Shown piece by piece: positions 55,561 through 63,554 of a stretch of 64,000 bases of DNA. The notes below the pieces were generated by a model, which was not told the origin of the DNA, ran no database searches, and was given only the letters and a program-made list of their open reading frames with translations. Source of the stretch: Streptomyces diastatochromogenes (GTDB lineage Bacteria; Actinomycetota; Actinomycetes; Streptomycetales; Streptomycetaceae); NCBI RefSeq assembly GCF_002242805.1, contig NZ_MCGQ01000052.1, positions 124,001 to 188,000 on the forward strand. Direction: 5' to 3'. Numbering within the stretch: the stretch's first letter is position 1; every line of letters begins with the position of its first letter. Both the position numbers and the translations under genes were made by a program.

Positions 55561-56605
55561 CCACCGGGCAGGCGAGGCGCCGGACGGTGGCGGGCGGGGT
55601 GCGGCCGGTGTCGATGGCGTCCAGCATCAGCCGGGCCGCCGTCTCGCCCATCTCCCGGTGCGGCAGTGCGACCGTGGTGAGCGCGGGGGTGAGGTAGGCG
55701 GCCATGTGCTCCTGGTCGTCGTAGCCGACCACCGAGAGATCGCCGGGTACGGCGATGCCGAGCCGGGTCGCGGCGTGCAGGACGCCCGCCGCGACCCGGT
55801 CGTTGTAGCAGAAGATCCCGGTCGGCCGGCGGTGCGGTTCGGTGCCCTCCAGCAGCCGGGTGGCGCCCTCGTAGCCGCTGGTGATCTCGCCGCCGGTGCG
55901 GACGACCCACTCCTTGGGCACGGTGATGCCCTCGGCGCGCAGGGCGTCGCGGAAGCCGCGCAGCCGCTCGACCGAGGCGATGTCGTCCTGCCCGCCGACC
56001 AGCGCGATCCGCTGGTGGCCCGCCTCCAGCAGCAGCCGGGCCGCGGTACGGCCGCCGGCCCGCTCGGCGGGGACGACGGACGGCAGTGAGTCGTCCTCCG
56101 GAAGGCAGTTGGCCAGCACGGAGTGGGTGCGGTGGAGTCCTTCGGGGACGCGGACCCGGCGCAGGGACATCGCGGCGTAGATGATGCCGTCGACGCGCCG
56201 GTCGAGGAGTTCGGCGACCGCGGCGTCCTCCTTGGCGGGGTCGCCGCCGGAGTCGATGGTGAGCACGAGGTGGTCGCTGTCCCAGGCGGTCTCCATGGCG
56301 CCGCGCAGCAGCCGGCCGGCGAAGGGGGACGAGGCGATCTCGTCGGTGACCAGTCCGATCACGGCCGTTCGGCGGCGGCGCAGGCCGCGGGCGACGGGGT
56401 CGGGCCGGTAGCCGAGCTGGGCGGCGGCCTGCCGGATGCGTTCCTGGGTGGCGGGCGAGAGGTTGCCCTCGGCGCGGCCGTTGAACACGAAGGAGACGGC
56501 GGTGTGCGACACGCCGGCGAGCCGGGCGACATCCCGTGACGTGGGTCGTCCGCCGCCCCCGGTGTTCCTGTCCGTGCCGCCGCCCATGCCGTCCGCTGTC
56601 CTCAT
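55523..56605 (-). CDS. LacI-family repressor of the fructan regulon
   Basis: 360 residues. After a Gly-rich start, RPTSRDVARLAGVSHTAVSFVFNGRAEGNLS is the helix-turn-helix, followed by the hinge region VARGLRRRRTAVIGLVTDEI and the sugar-binding core (GIFCYNDRVAAGVLHAATRLG, VVGYDDQEHMAAYLTPALTT). ATG 56605 is chosen; GTG 56611 and ATG 56587 are also in frame. The gene converges on, and overlaps, the GH32 gene, so full-length transcripts would be antisense to each other at the ends. Likely targets are the two operators at 50836 and 50916; the inducer is probably a fructose-containing sugar. Confidence 0.9.
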   Translation of the reverse strand: MRTADGMGGGTDRNTGGGGRPTSRDVARLAGVSHTAVSFVFNGRAEGNLSPATQERIRQAAAQLGYRPDPVARGLRRRRTAVIGLVTDEIASSPFAGRLLRGAMETAWDSDHLVLTIDSGGDPAKEDAAVAELLDRRVDGIIYAAMSLRRVRVPEGLHRTHSVLANCLPEDDSLPSVVPAERAGGRTAARLLLEAGHQRIALVGGQDDIASVERLRGFRDALRAEGITVPKEWVVRTGGEITSGYEGATRLLEGTEPHRRPTGIFCYNDRVAAGVLHAATRLGIAVPGDLSVVGYDDQEHMAAYLTPALTTVALPHREMGETAARLMLDAIDTGRTPPATVRRLACPVVSRASVGPAPTR

Positions 56606-56753
56606 CCCCACCCGTCCGGTTGATCACTGCTCACCCTATCCGTGCCGCCGTCCGAACGACACGGCCTAGGGGCGAGGCCGGTCGGCTCACCTGCGGATGC
56701 GGACCTCGGCGGGCCACCGGAGGATGGACCGCGCGGAGTCGAGAGGAGCGGCC

Positions 56754-56804
56754 ATGCGAACGGTGCCCCCGGCCAAGGACCGCCAGAGCGCGGGCGACCG
56801 GTGA
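56754..56804 (+). CDS. possible 16-residue upstream ORF coupled to the YoaK-like gene
   Basis: ATG 56754 has GAGAGGAG upstream and opens a 16-codon frame (MRTVPPAKDRQSAGDR) whose TGA stop at 56802-56804 overlaps the GTG start of the next gene. The main gene has no ribosome site of its own, so re-initiation after this peptide is the natural way to translate it. Confidence 0.5.
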   Translation: MRTVPPAKDRQSAGDR

Positions 56805-57556
56805 CCGGCGCGCGGGCGCCGGGTGCTGTGCCGGGTGACCAGCCGCGCATCGAGGTCCGGATCGTCGTCGTGCTGTTCGCGTTGACCGTGACGGCCGCCG
56901 CCGTCGACGCGGTCACCTTTCTCGGCCTGGGGCACGCGTTCGCGGCGCTGGCCACCGGCAACGTCCTGCTCCTCGGGTTCGGGGTGGCGAACGCGGGAAC
57001 GCCGGTCGCGCGGCCCGCCGAGGCCCTGGCCGCGTTCGTGGTGGGGGTCTCCGCCGCCCACACCTTGGTCGTACGACTGCGCCGTCGAGGACGACGCTGG
57101 TTCGCTCGGGCCCTCGCCGTCGAGACGGCGACGCTCCTGGCCGCCGGACTGGTCGCGGTCGGCACGAGCGGGCGGCAGACGCCACCCGAGCATGTCATGG
57201 CCCTCGTCGTCGTCCTGCTCGCGGCCGCCATGGGGTGGCGCAACCGGGTGATGCTCCAGGCGGGCATCCCGGACATGCCGACGACCGTGCTGCAGATCAC
57301 CCTGGTCAAGGCGCTCATGGACGCTCTGTCATGGCGCTCGGCCGCTCCGCGCGGCCCTGTGCTGCCACGGGTGCGCCGTCTTGCCACCCTGTGCGGTGTC
57401 TTCGTCGGCGCGGTCGCCGGAGCCCTGCTCCTGCGCCTGGGTCCCGGCCCCGCCCTGCTGTGCGTCGCGGGTCTGTCGGCCTTGGTCACGGCCTTCTACT
57501 CCAGGGCTCCCGGCCTGCGGCCCCCGGTCGCGGCGGAGGCGGGAAGCGACCGGTGA
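56801..57556 (+). CDS. YoaK-like (DUF1275) membrane protein
   Basis: 251 residues. About six hydrophobic segments start with VRIVVVLFALTVTAAAVDAVTFLGLGHAFAALATGNVLLLG, matching the DUF1275 pattern of D-A-x-(T/S)-F-L and (T)GN. NRVMLQAGIPDMPTTVLQITLVKAL in the middle is the second family motif. The start is GTG 56801, overlapping a short upstream ORF; the longer ORF upstream is rich in low-complexity residues and less likely. Function of the family is unknown. It ends 2 bp from the convergent XRE gene stop. Confidence 0.85.
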   Translation: MTGARAPGAVPGDQPRIEVRIVVVLFALTVTAAAVDAVTFLGLGHAFAALATGNVLLLGFGVANAGTPVARPAEALAAFVVGVSAAHTLVVRLRRRGRRWFARALAVETATLLAAGLVAVGTSGRQTPPEHVMALVVVLLAAAMGWRNRVMLQAGIPDMPTTVLQITLVKALMDALSWRSAAPRGPVLPRVRRLATLCGVFVGAVAGALLLRLGPGPALLCVAGLSALVTAFYSRAPGLRPPVAAEAGSDR

Positions 57557-57557
57557 G

Positions 57558-58418
57558 CTACTGCTCCTCGACATGCTCCTGTGCGATGCCGCGCGGGGGT
57601 GCGGTGAGGCTGCCGAGGATGTCGAGGAGTTCGGCGCTGCGGCTGCCGGGCTCGGCGTGGAAGACGACCAGGGTGAGTCCGTCGGTGCCGTCCACGGAGA
57701 GTTTGTCCGAGTGCAGTTCCAGGTCGCCGACCTGCGGGTGGCTCAGGTGACTGACGCGGCCGCGCCGGGGCCGTACGTCGTGCCGGGCCCAGAGCGTGCG
57801 GAAGCGTTCGCTGCGCAGGGACAGGTCGCCGACCAGGTCGCGCAGCCGGGGGTCGTCCGTGTCGGGCCCGGCGTGGGTGCGCAGGGTGGCCACGCCCTCC
57901 TCGGTCAGGTCCTCCCAGTCCCGGCGCAGGGCTCGTTCGGCCGGGTCGAGGAAGACCGCCCGCAGCAGGTTGACGCCCGGTGTGTAGTTCGGGGTGAGGG
58001 CCGTGGCGAGGGCGTTGGCGGCGAGGCAGTCGGTGTACCGGTTCTGGATGTAGGCGGGGTTGCGCGGCCAGCCGTCGATGAGCTGCAGGAGGCTGGACGG
58101 CACCCGCTCCTGGCGCCGCGCCGCCCGGGAACGGGACGCGGGCCGGTCCTGGGGCAGGCCGAGGAGGTAGGAGGTGGCGTCGGCGTCCAGCCGCAGTACC
58201 CGGGCGATGGCTTCCAGGACCTGCGCGGACGGGTTGCGGTCGCGGCCTTGCTCCAGGCGCAGGTAGTAGTCGGAGCTGATGCCGGAGAGCATCGCGACCT
58301 CCTCGCGGCGCAGCCCCGGCACCCGGCGCAGGCCCGAGCCGGGCAGCCCCACGTCCTCGGGCCGTACCTGCGCCCGGCGGGCGCGCAGGAACTCGCCGAG
58401 CGCGTTCGTACCGTCCAT
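57558..58418 (-). CDS. XRE-type regulator with MmyB-like ligand domain
   Basis: 286 residues. The N-terminal HTH is LRRVPGLRREEVAMLSGISSDYYLRLEQGRDRNPSAQVLEAIAR, the usual streptomycete arrangement. The C-terminal ~170 residues (NPAYIQNRYTDCLAANALATALTP, VNLLRAVFLDP, HLSHPQVGDLELHSDKL) match the PAS-like MmyB domain that can bind fatty-acid-like ligands. It is divergent from an aldo/keto reductase gene across a palindrome. Members commonly regulate the adjacent oxidoreductase. Confidence 0.92.
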   Translation of the reverse strand: MDGTNALGEFLRARRAQVRPEDVGLPGSGLRRVPGLRREEVAMLSGISSDYYLRLEQGRDRNPSAQVLEAIARVLRLDADATSYLLGLPQDRPASRSRAARRQERVPSSLLQLIDGWPRNPAYIQNRYTDCLAANALATALTPNYTPGVNLLRAVFLDPAERALRRDWEDLTEEGVATLRTHAGPDTDDPRLRDLVGDLSLRSERFRTLWARHDVRPRRGRVSHLSHPQVGDLELHSDKLSVDGTDGLTLVVFHAEPGSRSAELLDILGSLTAPPRGIAQEHVEEQ

Positions 58419-58427
58419 GACACCACC

Positions 58428-58439
58428 GTACGGCCGTAC
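58428..58439. promoter_or_regulatory. 12-bp palindrome upstream of the XRE gene
   Basis: GTACGGCCGTAC is perfectly self-complementary and lies 10 bp from the XRE start and 129 bp from the reductase start. It is a natural candidate for the MmyB-type regulator's binding site. Confidence 0.55.
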
Positions 58440-58567
58440 CGGTGACGGTGGCTGTCCCTTTCACTCCCAGGAACGTGGGGGCACTGCCGCGCGGGGGATG
58501 TTCGGCGCACGGTGGAGACAGGGCACCGGACGTACCGGTGGCCCTCGCACAGCACGAGAGGTACGAC

Positions 58568-59431
58568 ATGACTGCACAGCTCGGTGGCACCCTCACCCCG
58601 GCCGACGGCCTGACCCTGACCCGCATGGGCTACGGCGCCATGCAGCTGGCCGGTCCGCATGTGTTCGGCCCGCCGAAGGACCGGGCGCGGGCCGTGGCGG
58701 TGCTCCGTGCGGCGGTCGAGGCGGGCATCACCCACATCGACACCGCCGACTTCTACGGTCCCGTGGTCGTCAACGAGATCATCAGGGAGGCCCTGCGTCC
58801 CTACCCGGACGAGCTGCACATCGTGACCAAGGTCGGTGCGCGGCGTGGAGCCGACGGCAGCTGGGCCGTGTCCCGGCACCCGGAGGATCTGAAGGCGCAG
58901 GTGCACGACAACCTGCGGCACCTGGGGGTGGAGACGCTGGACGTGGTCAATCTGCGGCTCGGCGACATGGACACCCCGAACGAGGACTCGCTCGCCGAGC
59001 AGTTCGGTGCCCTGGCGGAGCTGCGGCAGCGGGGTCTGATCCGGCACCTGGGGCTCAGCGCCGCGTCCGTCGCGCAGCTGGAGGAGGCGCAGACGATCGC
59101 GCCCGTGGTCACGGTGCAGAACCTGTACAACCTGGCCAACCGGCAGGACGACCGGCTGATCGAGCTGACGGCGGCGCGGAACATCGCCTTCGTGCCGTAC
59201 TTCCCGCTGGGCGGGTTCACGCCGTTGCAGTCCGAGACGCTGTCGAAGGTGGCCGCGGGGCTGGGCGCCGCGCCGCAGCAGGTCGCCCTGGCCTGGCTGC
59301 TGCGCCGCTCGCCGAACATCGCGCTCATCCCCGGCACCTCGTCCCCGGAGCACCTGCGCGAGAACATCGCCGCGGCCTCGCTGGTCCTCCCCGAGGACGC
59401 GGCCGCCGAGCTGGACGCCATGGCGAGCTGA
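58568..59431 (+). CDS. aldo/keto reductase
   Basis: 287 residues from ATG 58568 (GAGAGG upstream). The barrel carries Asp58 and Tyr63 in HIDTADFYG and Lys88 in HIVTKVG, three members of the catalytic tetrad. The fourth, usually a His in a D-x-x-x-x-H strand, is Arg130 here (DVVNLRLGD). IPGTSSPEHLRENIAAA is the NADP phosphate-binding loop. It is divergent from an XRE/MmyB regulator that probably controls it. Similar streptomycete oxidoreductases with this replacement exist as far as I recall; the substrate is unknown. Confidence 0.9.
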   Translation: MTAQLGGTLTPADGLTLTRMGYGAMQLAGPHVFGPPKDRARAVAVLRAAVEAGITHIDTADFYGPVVVNEIIREALRPYPDELHIVTKVGARRGADGSWAVSRHPEDLKAQVHDNLRHLGVETLDVVNLRLGDMDTPNEDSLAEQFGALAELRQRGLIRHLGLSAASVAQLEEAQTIAPVVTVQNLYNLANRQDDRLIELTAARNIAFVPYFPLGGFTPLQSETLSKVAAGLGAAPQQVALAWLLRRSPNIALIPGTSSPEHLRENIAAASLVLPEDAAAELDAMAS

Positions 59432-59486
59432 GCACCCGTGACGGGGTACCCGGAGCCGACAGGCGGAGGCACGGAAGGAGCCGCTC

Positions 59487-60098
59487 ATGGCGACGGAGGA
59501 CCGGCTGCGGACCTACCGCGGCAAGCGCGACTTCGAGCGGACCCGCGAGCCGTCGGGGAAGGCGGCGGCGTCCGGGGGCGGGGAACCCAGGTTCGTGGTG
59601 CAGATCCACGACGCGCGCCGGATGCACTTCGACTTCCGGCTCCAGGTGGACGACGTCCTGAAGTCCTGGTCCGTCCCCAAGGGCCCCTCCACGGATCCCG
59701 GGGACAAGCGGCCGGCCGTGCCCACCGAGGACCATCCGCTGGAGTACGAGGACTTCGAGGGTGTGATCCCGAAGGGCGAGTACGGCGGGGGCACCGTCAT
59801 CATCTGGGACCACGGGAGGTACGAGCCGCTCAGCCACGACCGCCGGGGCCGTCCGGTGGACTTCGCCGAGTCGCTGGAGGACGGACACGCCACCTTCCGG
59901 CTGCACGGGGCCAAGCTGCACGGCGAGTACGCCCTCACCCGCTTCCGCACCGGCCAGGGCGAGGAGGACGCCTGGCTCCTGGTCCGCAAGGGCCCCGCCC
60001 GTGCCGGGGCGCACGGCACCCCGGATCCCCGCCGGGCCCGCTCGGTGCGCACGGGACGCACCCTGGCCCAGGTCGCCGCCGACGACGGCCAGGAGTGA
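59487..60098 (+). CDS. stand-alone LigD-type 3'-phosphoesterase
   Basis: 203 residues. FVVQIHDARRMHFDFRLQVDDVLKSWSVPKGPS and DHPLEYEDFEGVIPKGEYGGG contain the His, Asp and Glu/Arg residues of the LigD phosphoesterase, which trims 3'-ribonucleotides and phosphates at DNA ends before NHEJ ligation. Length matches the isolated domain; no polymerase or ligase domain follows. AAGGAG precedes the ATG. No Ku gene is in the window. The last ~30 residues are basic and disordered. Confidence 0.92.
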   Translation: MATEDRLRTYRGKRDFERTREPSGKAAASGGGEPRFVVQIHDARRMHFDFRLQVDDVLKSWSVPKGPSTDPGDKRPAVPTEDHPLEYEDFEGVIPKGEYGGGTVIIWDHGRYEPLSHDRRGRPVDFAESLEDGHATFRLHGAKLHGEYALTRFRTGQGEEDAWLLVRKGPARAGAHGTPDPRRARSVRTGRTLAQVAADDGQE

Positions 60099-60117
60099 CC
60101 GCGCACGCCGGTGCGCG

Positions 60118-61734
60118 TCACGCGGTGTCGGGGTCGACCAGGACGGGTCTCCTCCCCGGCACCGGCACCCCGACAGTCGCCGGTACGCCGAGGAGCAGCA
60201 CCGCGATGACCAGCACCAGGGTGTCCGCCGCGGCACGGGCGAGGCCGGCCTGCACGGCCCGCGCGGCGAGGTCCTGTGCCTGGGGCAGCAGGCGGGCCGG
60301 CAGGCTGTCGGGCAGCCGGATGCGCCCGCCGCCCGCCTGGCTCGTCTCCGCCGTGCCGCGCAGGCTCGTGGCGAAGTCGGCTCGGTAGCGGGCGGGCAGG
60401 CGCTGGGCCGCGGTGTTCGCCGCGTCGGCCACGCGCGCGGCGATGCGGGCCTGGAGCAGGACGCCGACGGCCGCGCTGCCGAGCACCGAGCCCAGTTGGC
60501 GCCCGGTGAAGAAGACACCGGAGGCGGCGCCGCGCAGTTCGGCACGGACGGTCCGCATCGCCACGTTGTTCACGGGGACGAGGACGAGGCCCATCCCGAG
60601 TCCGGTCAGCAGCAGCCCGGGCAGCAGCTGCCAGGGCGGTGTCCCGGGGCCCGTCCGCAGTGCCACGAGGACGAGCCCCGAGGCCATCCCCGACAGGCCG
60701 GCGATCAGCAGGTACTTGGCGCTCACCCGGTCCGACAGGCGGCCGGTGAAGGGTGCCATGACGGCCGGGACGAGCGCCATGGGCGCGGTCAGCAGGCCCG
60801 CCTGAGTGGGTGTCAGGCCGAGTGCGGACTGCAGGTGGACGACGAGCGGCAGGAACATGCCGGTCATGGCGAAGCCGAGGACCGCCGTGACGAGGGTGCC
60901 GGAGCGGAAGCCGCGGTCCTTGAAGAGGTCCAGTGGCACCAGGGGCTCGGCACGGGCCCTGCCCTGCGAGACGACGAAGACGGCCAGGAGGAGCAGTCCG
61001 GCGGCGATGGTCTGGAACACGGTGACCGGGCCGATCAGGCGACCCCAGTCGTGCGTGCGGCCGTTCTGGATGCCGAAGACGATCAGGAAGAGTCCGGTGC
61101 CGGACAGCAGGATGCCGGGGATGTCGAAGCGGTGCGTAGGATCCGGGCGCACATCGGGTATCACGCGCAGGCTCAGGGCCAGGGTGGCGGCGCCGACGAG
61201 GACGTTGACGTAGAAGATGCCCTGCCAGCCGAGGCCGTCGACCAGGACGCCGCCCAGCAGCGGGCCCGTGACGGTCGCCAGGCCCGACACCCCGCCGAGG
61301 ACGCCCATCGCCCTGCCGCGTTCGCCACCGGGGTACAGGTGGGTGATCAGGCTCAGGGTCTGCGGGGTCAGCAGGGCCGCGCCGAAGCCCTGCACGGCGC
61401 GGGCTGCGATCAGCGTCCCGATGTCGCCCGACAGCGCCGAGCCCAGCGAGGCGCCGGTGAAGACGACCAGCCCGGCGAGGAACACCCTTCTGGGGCCGTG
61501 GCGGTCGCCGAGCCGGCTGGTGAACAGCATCGGCACGGCGTACGCGAGCAGGTAGGCGCTGGTCACCCAGACCACCGAGGTGAGGCCGGCGTCCAGGCCG
61601 CGGACCATGGCCGGGACCGCCACGGCCACGATGGACACGTCCACCACGATCATGAACAGGCCGAGGGAGAGGGCGGCGAGCGCCGTCCGGGGGTCGGCGG
61701 GCGTCCGGGCCGGCGCGGGGAGGGTGTCGGTCAT
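60118..61734 (-). CDS. DHA2-family MFS multidrug exporter (14 TM)
   Basis: 538 residues with about 14 hydrophobic segments. MIVVDVSIVAVAVPAMVRGL (motif D1-like), TSRLGDRHGPRRVFLAGL (motif A), and GPLLGGVLVDGLGWQGIFYVNV (motif C, typical of drug/H+ antiporters) identify the EmrB/QacA group. It likely exports a drug or metabolite. It lies downstream of the three-gene operon at 61827-64000 but a strong hairpin separates them. It converges on the LigD-type gene with 19 bp between stops. Confidence 0.92.
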   Translation of the reverse strand: MTDTLPAPARTPADPRTALAALSLGLFMIVVDVSIVAVAVPAMVRGLDAGLTSVVWVTSAYLLAYAVPMLFTSRLGDRHGPRRVFLAGLVVFTGASLGSALSGDIGTLIAARAVQGFGAALLTPQTLSLITHLYPGGERGRAMGVLGGVSGLATVTGPLLGGVLVDGLGWQGIFYVNVLVGAATLALSLRVIPDVRPDPTHRFDIPGILLSGTGLFLIVFGIQNGRTHDWGRLIGPVTVFQTIAAGLLLLAVFVVSQGRARAEPLVPLDLFKDRGFRSGTLVTAVLGFAMTGMFLPLVVHLQSALGLTPTQAGLLTAPMALVPAVMAPFTGRLSDRVSAKYLLIAGLSGMASGLVLVALRTGPGTPPWQLLPGLLLTGLGMGLVLVPVNNVAMRTVRAELRGAASGVFFTGRQLGSVLGSAAVGVLLQARIAARVADAANTAAQRLPARYRADFATSLRGTAETSQAGGGRIRLPDSLPARLLPQAQDLAARAVQAGLARAAADTLVLVIAVLLLGVPATVGVPVPGRRPVLVDPDTA

Positions 61735-61753
61735 GGTTCCGTTCGCGGGCAGG

Positions 61754-61791
61754 CCACAGGCCCGGGGCTGGGGCTCGCCCCGGGCCTGTGG
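61754..61791 (-). terminator. hairpin terminator of the PDR-DLH-MBL operon
   Basis: A perfect 15-bp GC-rich stem (61754-61768 with 61777-61791) closes an 8-base loop. It lies 36 bp after the MBL stop and 20 bp before the MFS start, separating the two transcription units. Confidence 0.8.
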
Positions 61792-61826
61792 AGTGGGTGG
61801 GGATGGTCAGTCGGCGGGTACGGCGG

Positions 61827-62765
61827 TCAGTAGCGGACCTTGCCGTAGTCGACCTCCTGCTCGGGGTAGGTGGCGGCGCGCTCGCCGAGGGCCCGCATCC
61901 GCTGCCGCATCTCCTCGGCGGGCAGGCGGTGGAAGCTGCCGTGTCCGGGCAGCACCCACTCGAAGGTCAGCTCCCGCGCACCGCGTCGCACGGACGCCGC
62001 CAGTGTCCTGATCGAGTCGTAGACGACGCTGTCGACGACGTCCAGGGCCTGCAGGGAGCGCGACCAGAAGATCGCGTCGCCGGTGAAGCAGAACGTGTCG
62101 TCGGCGACGAACAGGGTGCTGCCCTTGGTGTGGCCGGGGAAGGGGTACGCGATCACGCCGGGGCCGATCTCCACCGGGTCCTGGCCGCGGATGACGTGGT
62201 CCGCGTCGGGCCGGGAGTGCAGGTCGCCCTCGTGGATCCACAGGCGGGCGCCGAACGCGTCGGCGTACTTGCGGCCGTGCGCCACGTGGTCGAGGTGCGT
62301 GAGCAGTACGTCGGTGATCTTGCCGACCTTCTGCTCGTAGCGGCGGGCGAGCGCGGGCCGCCAGCGCGGGGTGTCGATCATCATCGCGGTGCCGTCGGGG
62401 CGGCGCAGGAGGTAGGAGGTGGCGCCGTAGGTCTGCGGGGAGGCGTGGCCGCAGAGCAGGACGATGCCGTCCTCGTCGAGGGGCAGCGGGTAGGGGTCCG
62501 AGTCGTCGGCCCACTGGTCGGCGGGCGGGTGGACGGACCGGGTGGGGCAGGCGTGCGCGGCCCGGTACATCAGCCGCACCTCCTCCTCGGTCTCCGGCTG
62601 GCGTACGACCTGGGAGATGCCGCCGTACTCGCCGCCGTTGGCGTAGGTGATCATGCCGGGGGCGTACTGGCGGGCGATGTTGCAGTTCAGGCAGCGGTCG
62701 TCGACGTACCAGCCCTGCTCGGCGGTGGGCGTCGCGGTGGTCTGCTCGGTCTCTGCGGTGCTCAT
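61827..62765 (-). CDS. ferredoxin-like / metallo-beta-lactamase fusion protein
   Basis: 312 residues. The first ~90 contain CLNCNIARQYAPG and AHACPTRSVH, cysteines spaced like those of a small iron-sulfur ferredoxin but fewer than eight. The rest is an MBL fold: GATSYLLRRPDGTAMMIDTPRW, LLTHLDHVAHG (a THxxH-D-H variant), FPGHTKGS, TFCFTGDAIFW and WVLPGHG. ATG 62765 overlaps the upstream stop by 4 bases (ATGA). The operon with a 2Fe-2S reductase and a dienelactone hydrolase suggests a redox-linked hydrolysis, but substrate is unknown. Confidence 0.85.
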   Translation of the reverse strand: MSTAETEQTTATPTAEQGWYVDDRCLNCNIARQYAPGMITYANGGEYGGISQVVRQPETEEEVRLMYRAAHACPTRSVHPPADQWADDSDPYPLPLDEDGIVLLCGHASPQTYGATSYLLRRPDGTAMMIDTPRWRPALARRYEQKVGKITDVLLTHLDHVAHGRKYADAFGARLWIHEGDLHSRPDADHVIRGQDPVEIGPGVIAYPFPGHTKGSTLFVADDTFCFTGDAIFWSRSLQALDVVDSVVYDSIRTLAASVRRGARELTFEWVLPGHGSFHRLPAEEMRQRMRALGERAATYPEQEVDYGKVRY

Positions 62766-63517
62766 GACTCCGTGTTCCTGGTGGTGAGATGGGTGTCGAA
62801 GAAGGTCTCGATGCGCTGCCACGCGTCGGCGGCGGATGCGGGGTGCGGTCCCATGCCGGTGACCCGCAGGAGCGGGCGCAGGAGCCTGGGGCCGACTTCG
62901 GCGTCGTTGAGGAAGGAGTGGCCTGCGTCCGGGTACTCCTTGACGTCGTGGACGACGCCGAGCCGGTCCAGGGCCGTCTCCAGCCGGGCGGCGGCCCCCT
63001 TGAGCATGCGGTCGCGGCCGCCGTAACTCCCCACGACGGGGCAGGCGTCGGCCAGGACGGCGTTCAGGTCCTTGGGCAGCAGGCCGTAGTTGGCGGCGGC
63101 CGCGTCGAACCGGCCGCGGCCTGCGGTCATCAGGGCGAACGAGCCGCCCATGCAGAAGCCGATGATGCCCACGGCTCCGGTGCAGTCGGGGTGTCCGGCG
63201 AGGTGGTCGCGGGCCGCCTCGATGTCCTGGTAGGCGCGTCCCTCGCCCGAGAGTGCGGCTCGCATGGTGGCCACCAGGCAGCGGCGCGCGCCGCCCTGGG
63301 TGAACAGGTCCGGCATGAGCGCCAGATAGCCCGCGTCGGCCAGCCGCCGGGTCTGACGGAGCATCACCTCGTCCACGCCGAGGGCCTCGTGGACGACCAC
63401 GACACCGGGCCAGGGGCCGTCACCGGCGGGGCGGGCGAGATGCCCGGTGAGCTGCCGGGAGCCGCCCAGTCTGCTGCTCGACGGGCTGAGATCCACTACC
63501 TCTTCGGGAAGGGGCAT
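62762..63517 (-). CDS. dienelactone hydrolase family protein (second)
   Basis: 251-residue alpha/beta hydrolase. VVVVHEALGVDEVMLRQTRRLADAGY is the family's Glu-containing oxyanion region; GFCMGGSFAL contains the nucleophilic Cys; SYGGRDRMLKGAA holds the Asp and YPDAGHSFLND the His. GGAGG precedes ATG 63517. It lies between a PDR-type reductase (37 bp upstream) and the MBL fusion (4-base overlap), clearly one operon. It may open a lactone formed in the same pathway. Confidence 0.9.
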   Translation of the reverse strand: MPLPEEVVDLSPSSSRLGGSRQLTGHLARPAGDGPWPGVVVVHEALGVDEVMLRQTRRLADAGYLALMPDLFTQGGARRCLVATMRAALSGEGRAYQDIEAARDHLAGHPDCTGAVGIIGFCMGGSFALMTAGRGRFDAAAANYGLLPKDLNAVLADACPVVGSYGGRDRMLKGAAARLETALDRLGVVHDVKEYPDAGHSFLNDAEVGPRLLRPLLRVTGMGPHPASAADAWQRIETFFDTHLTTRNTES

Positions 63518-63554
63518 CGTTTACCTCCAGCGCTTGGACTTCCGATGGGGCGGG

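Noticed and set aside
61754..61791. operator for the MFS gene
   Set aside because: The 15-bp stem with 8-base loop directly after the MBL operon is much better explained as a terminator.
60001..61833. 610-residue open frame antisense to the MFS transporter gene
   Set aside because: Gln/Asp/Gly/Arg-rich shadow; the sense frame shows 14 membrane segments and DHA2 motifs.
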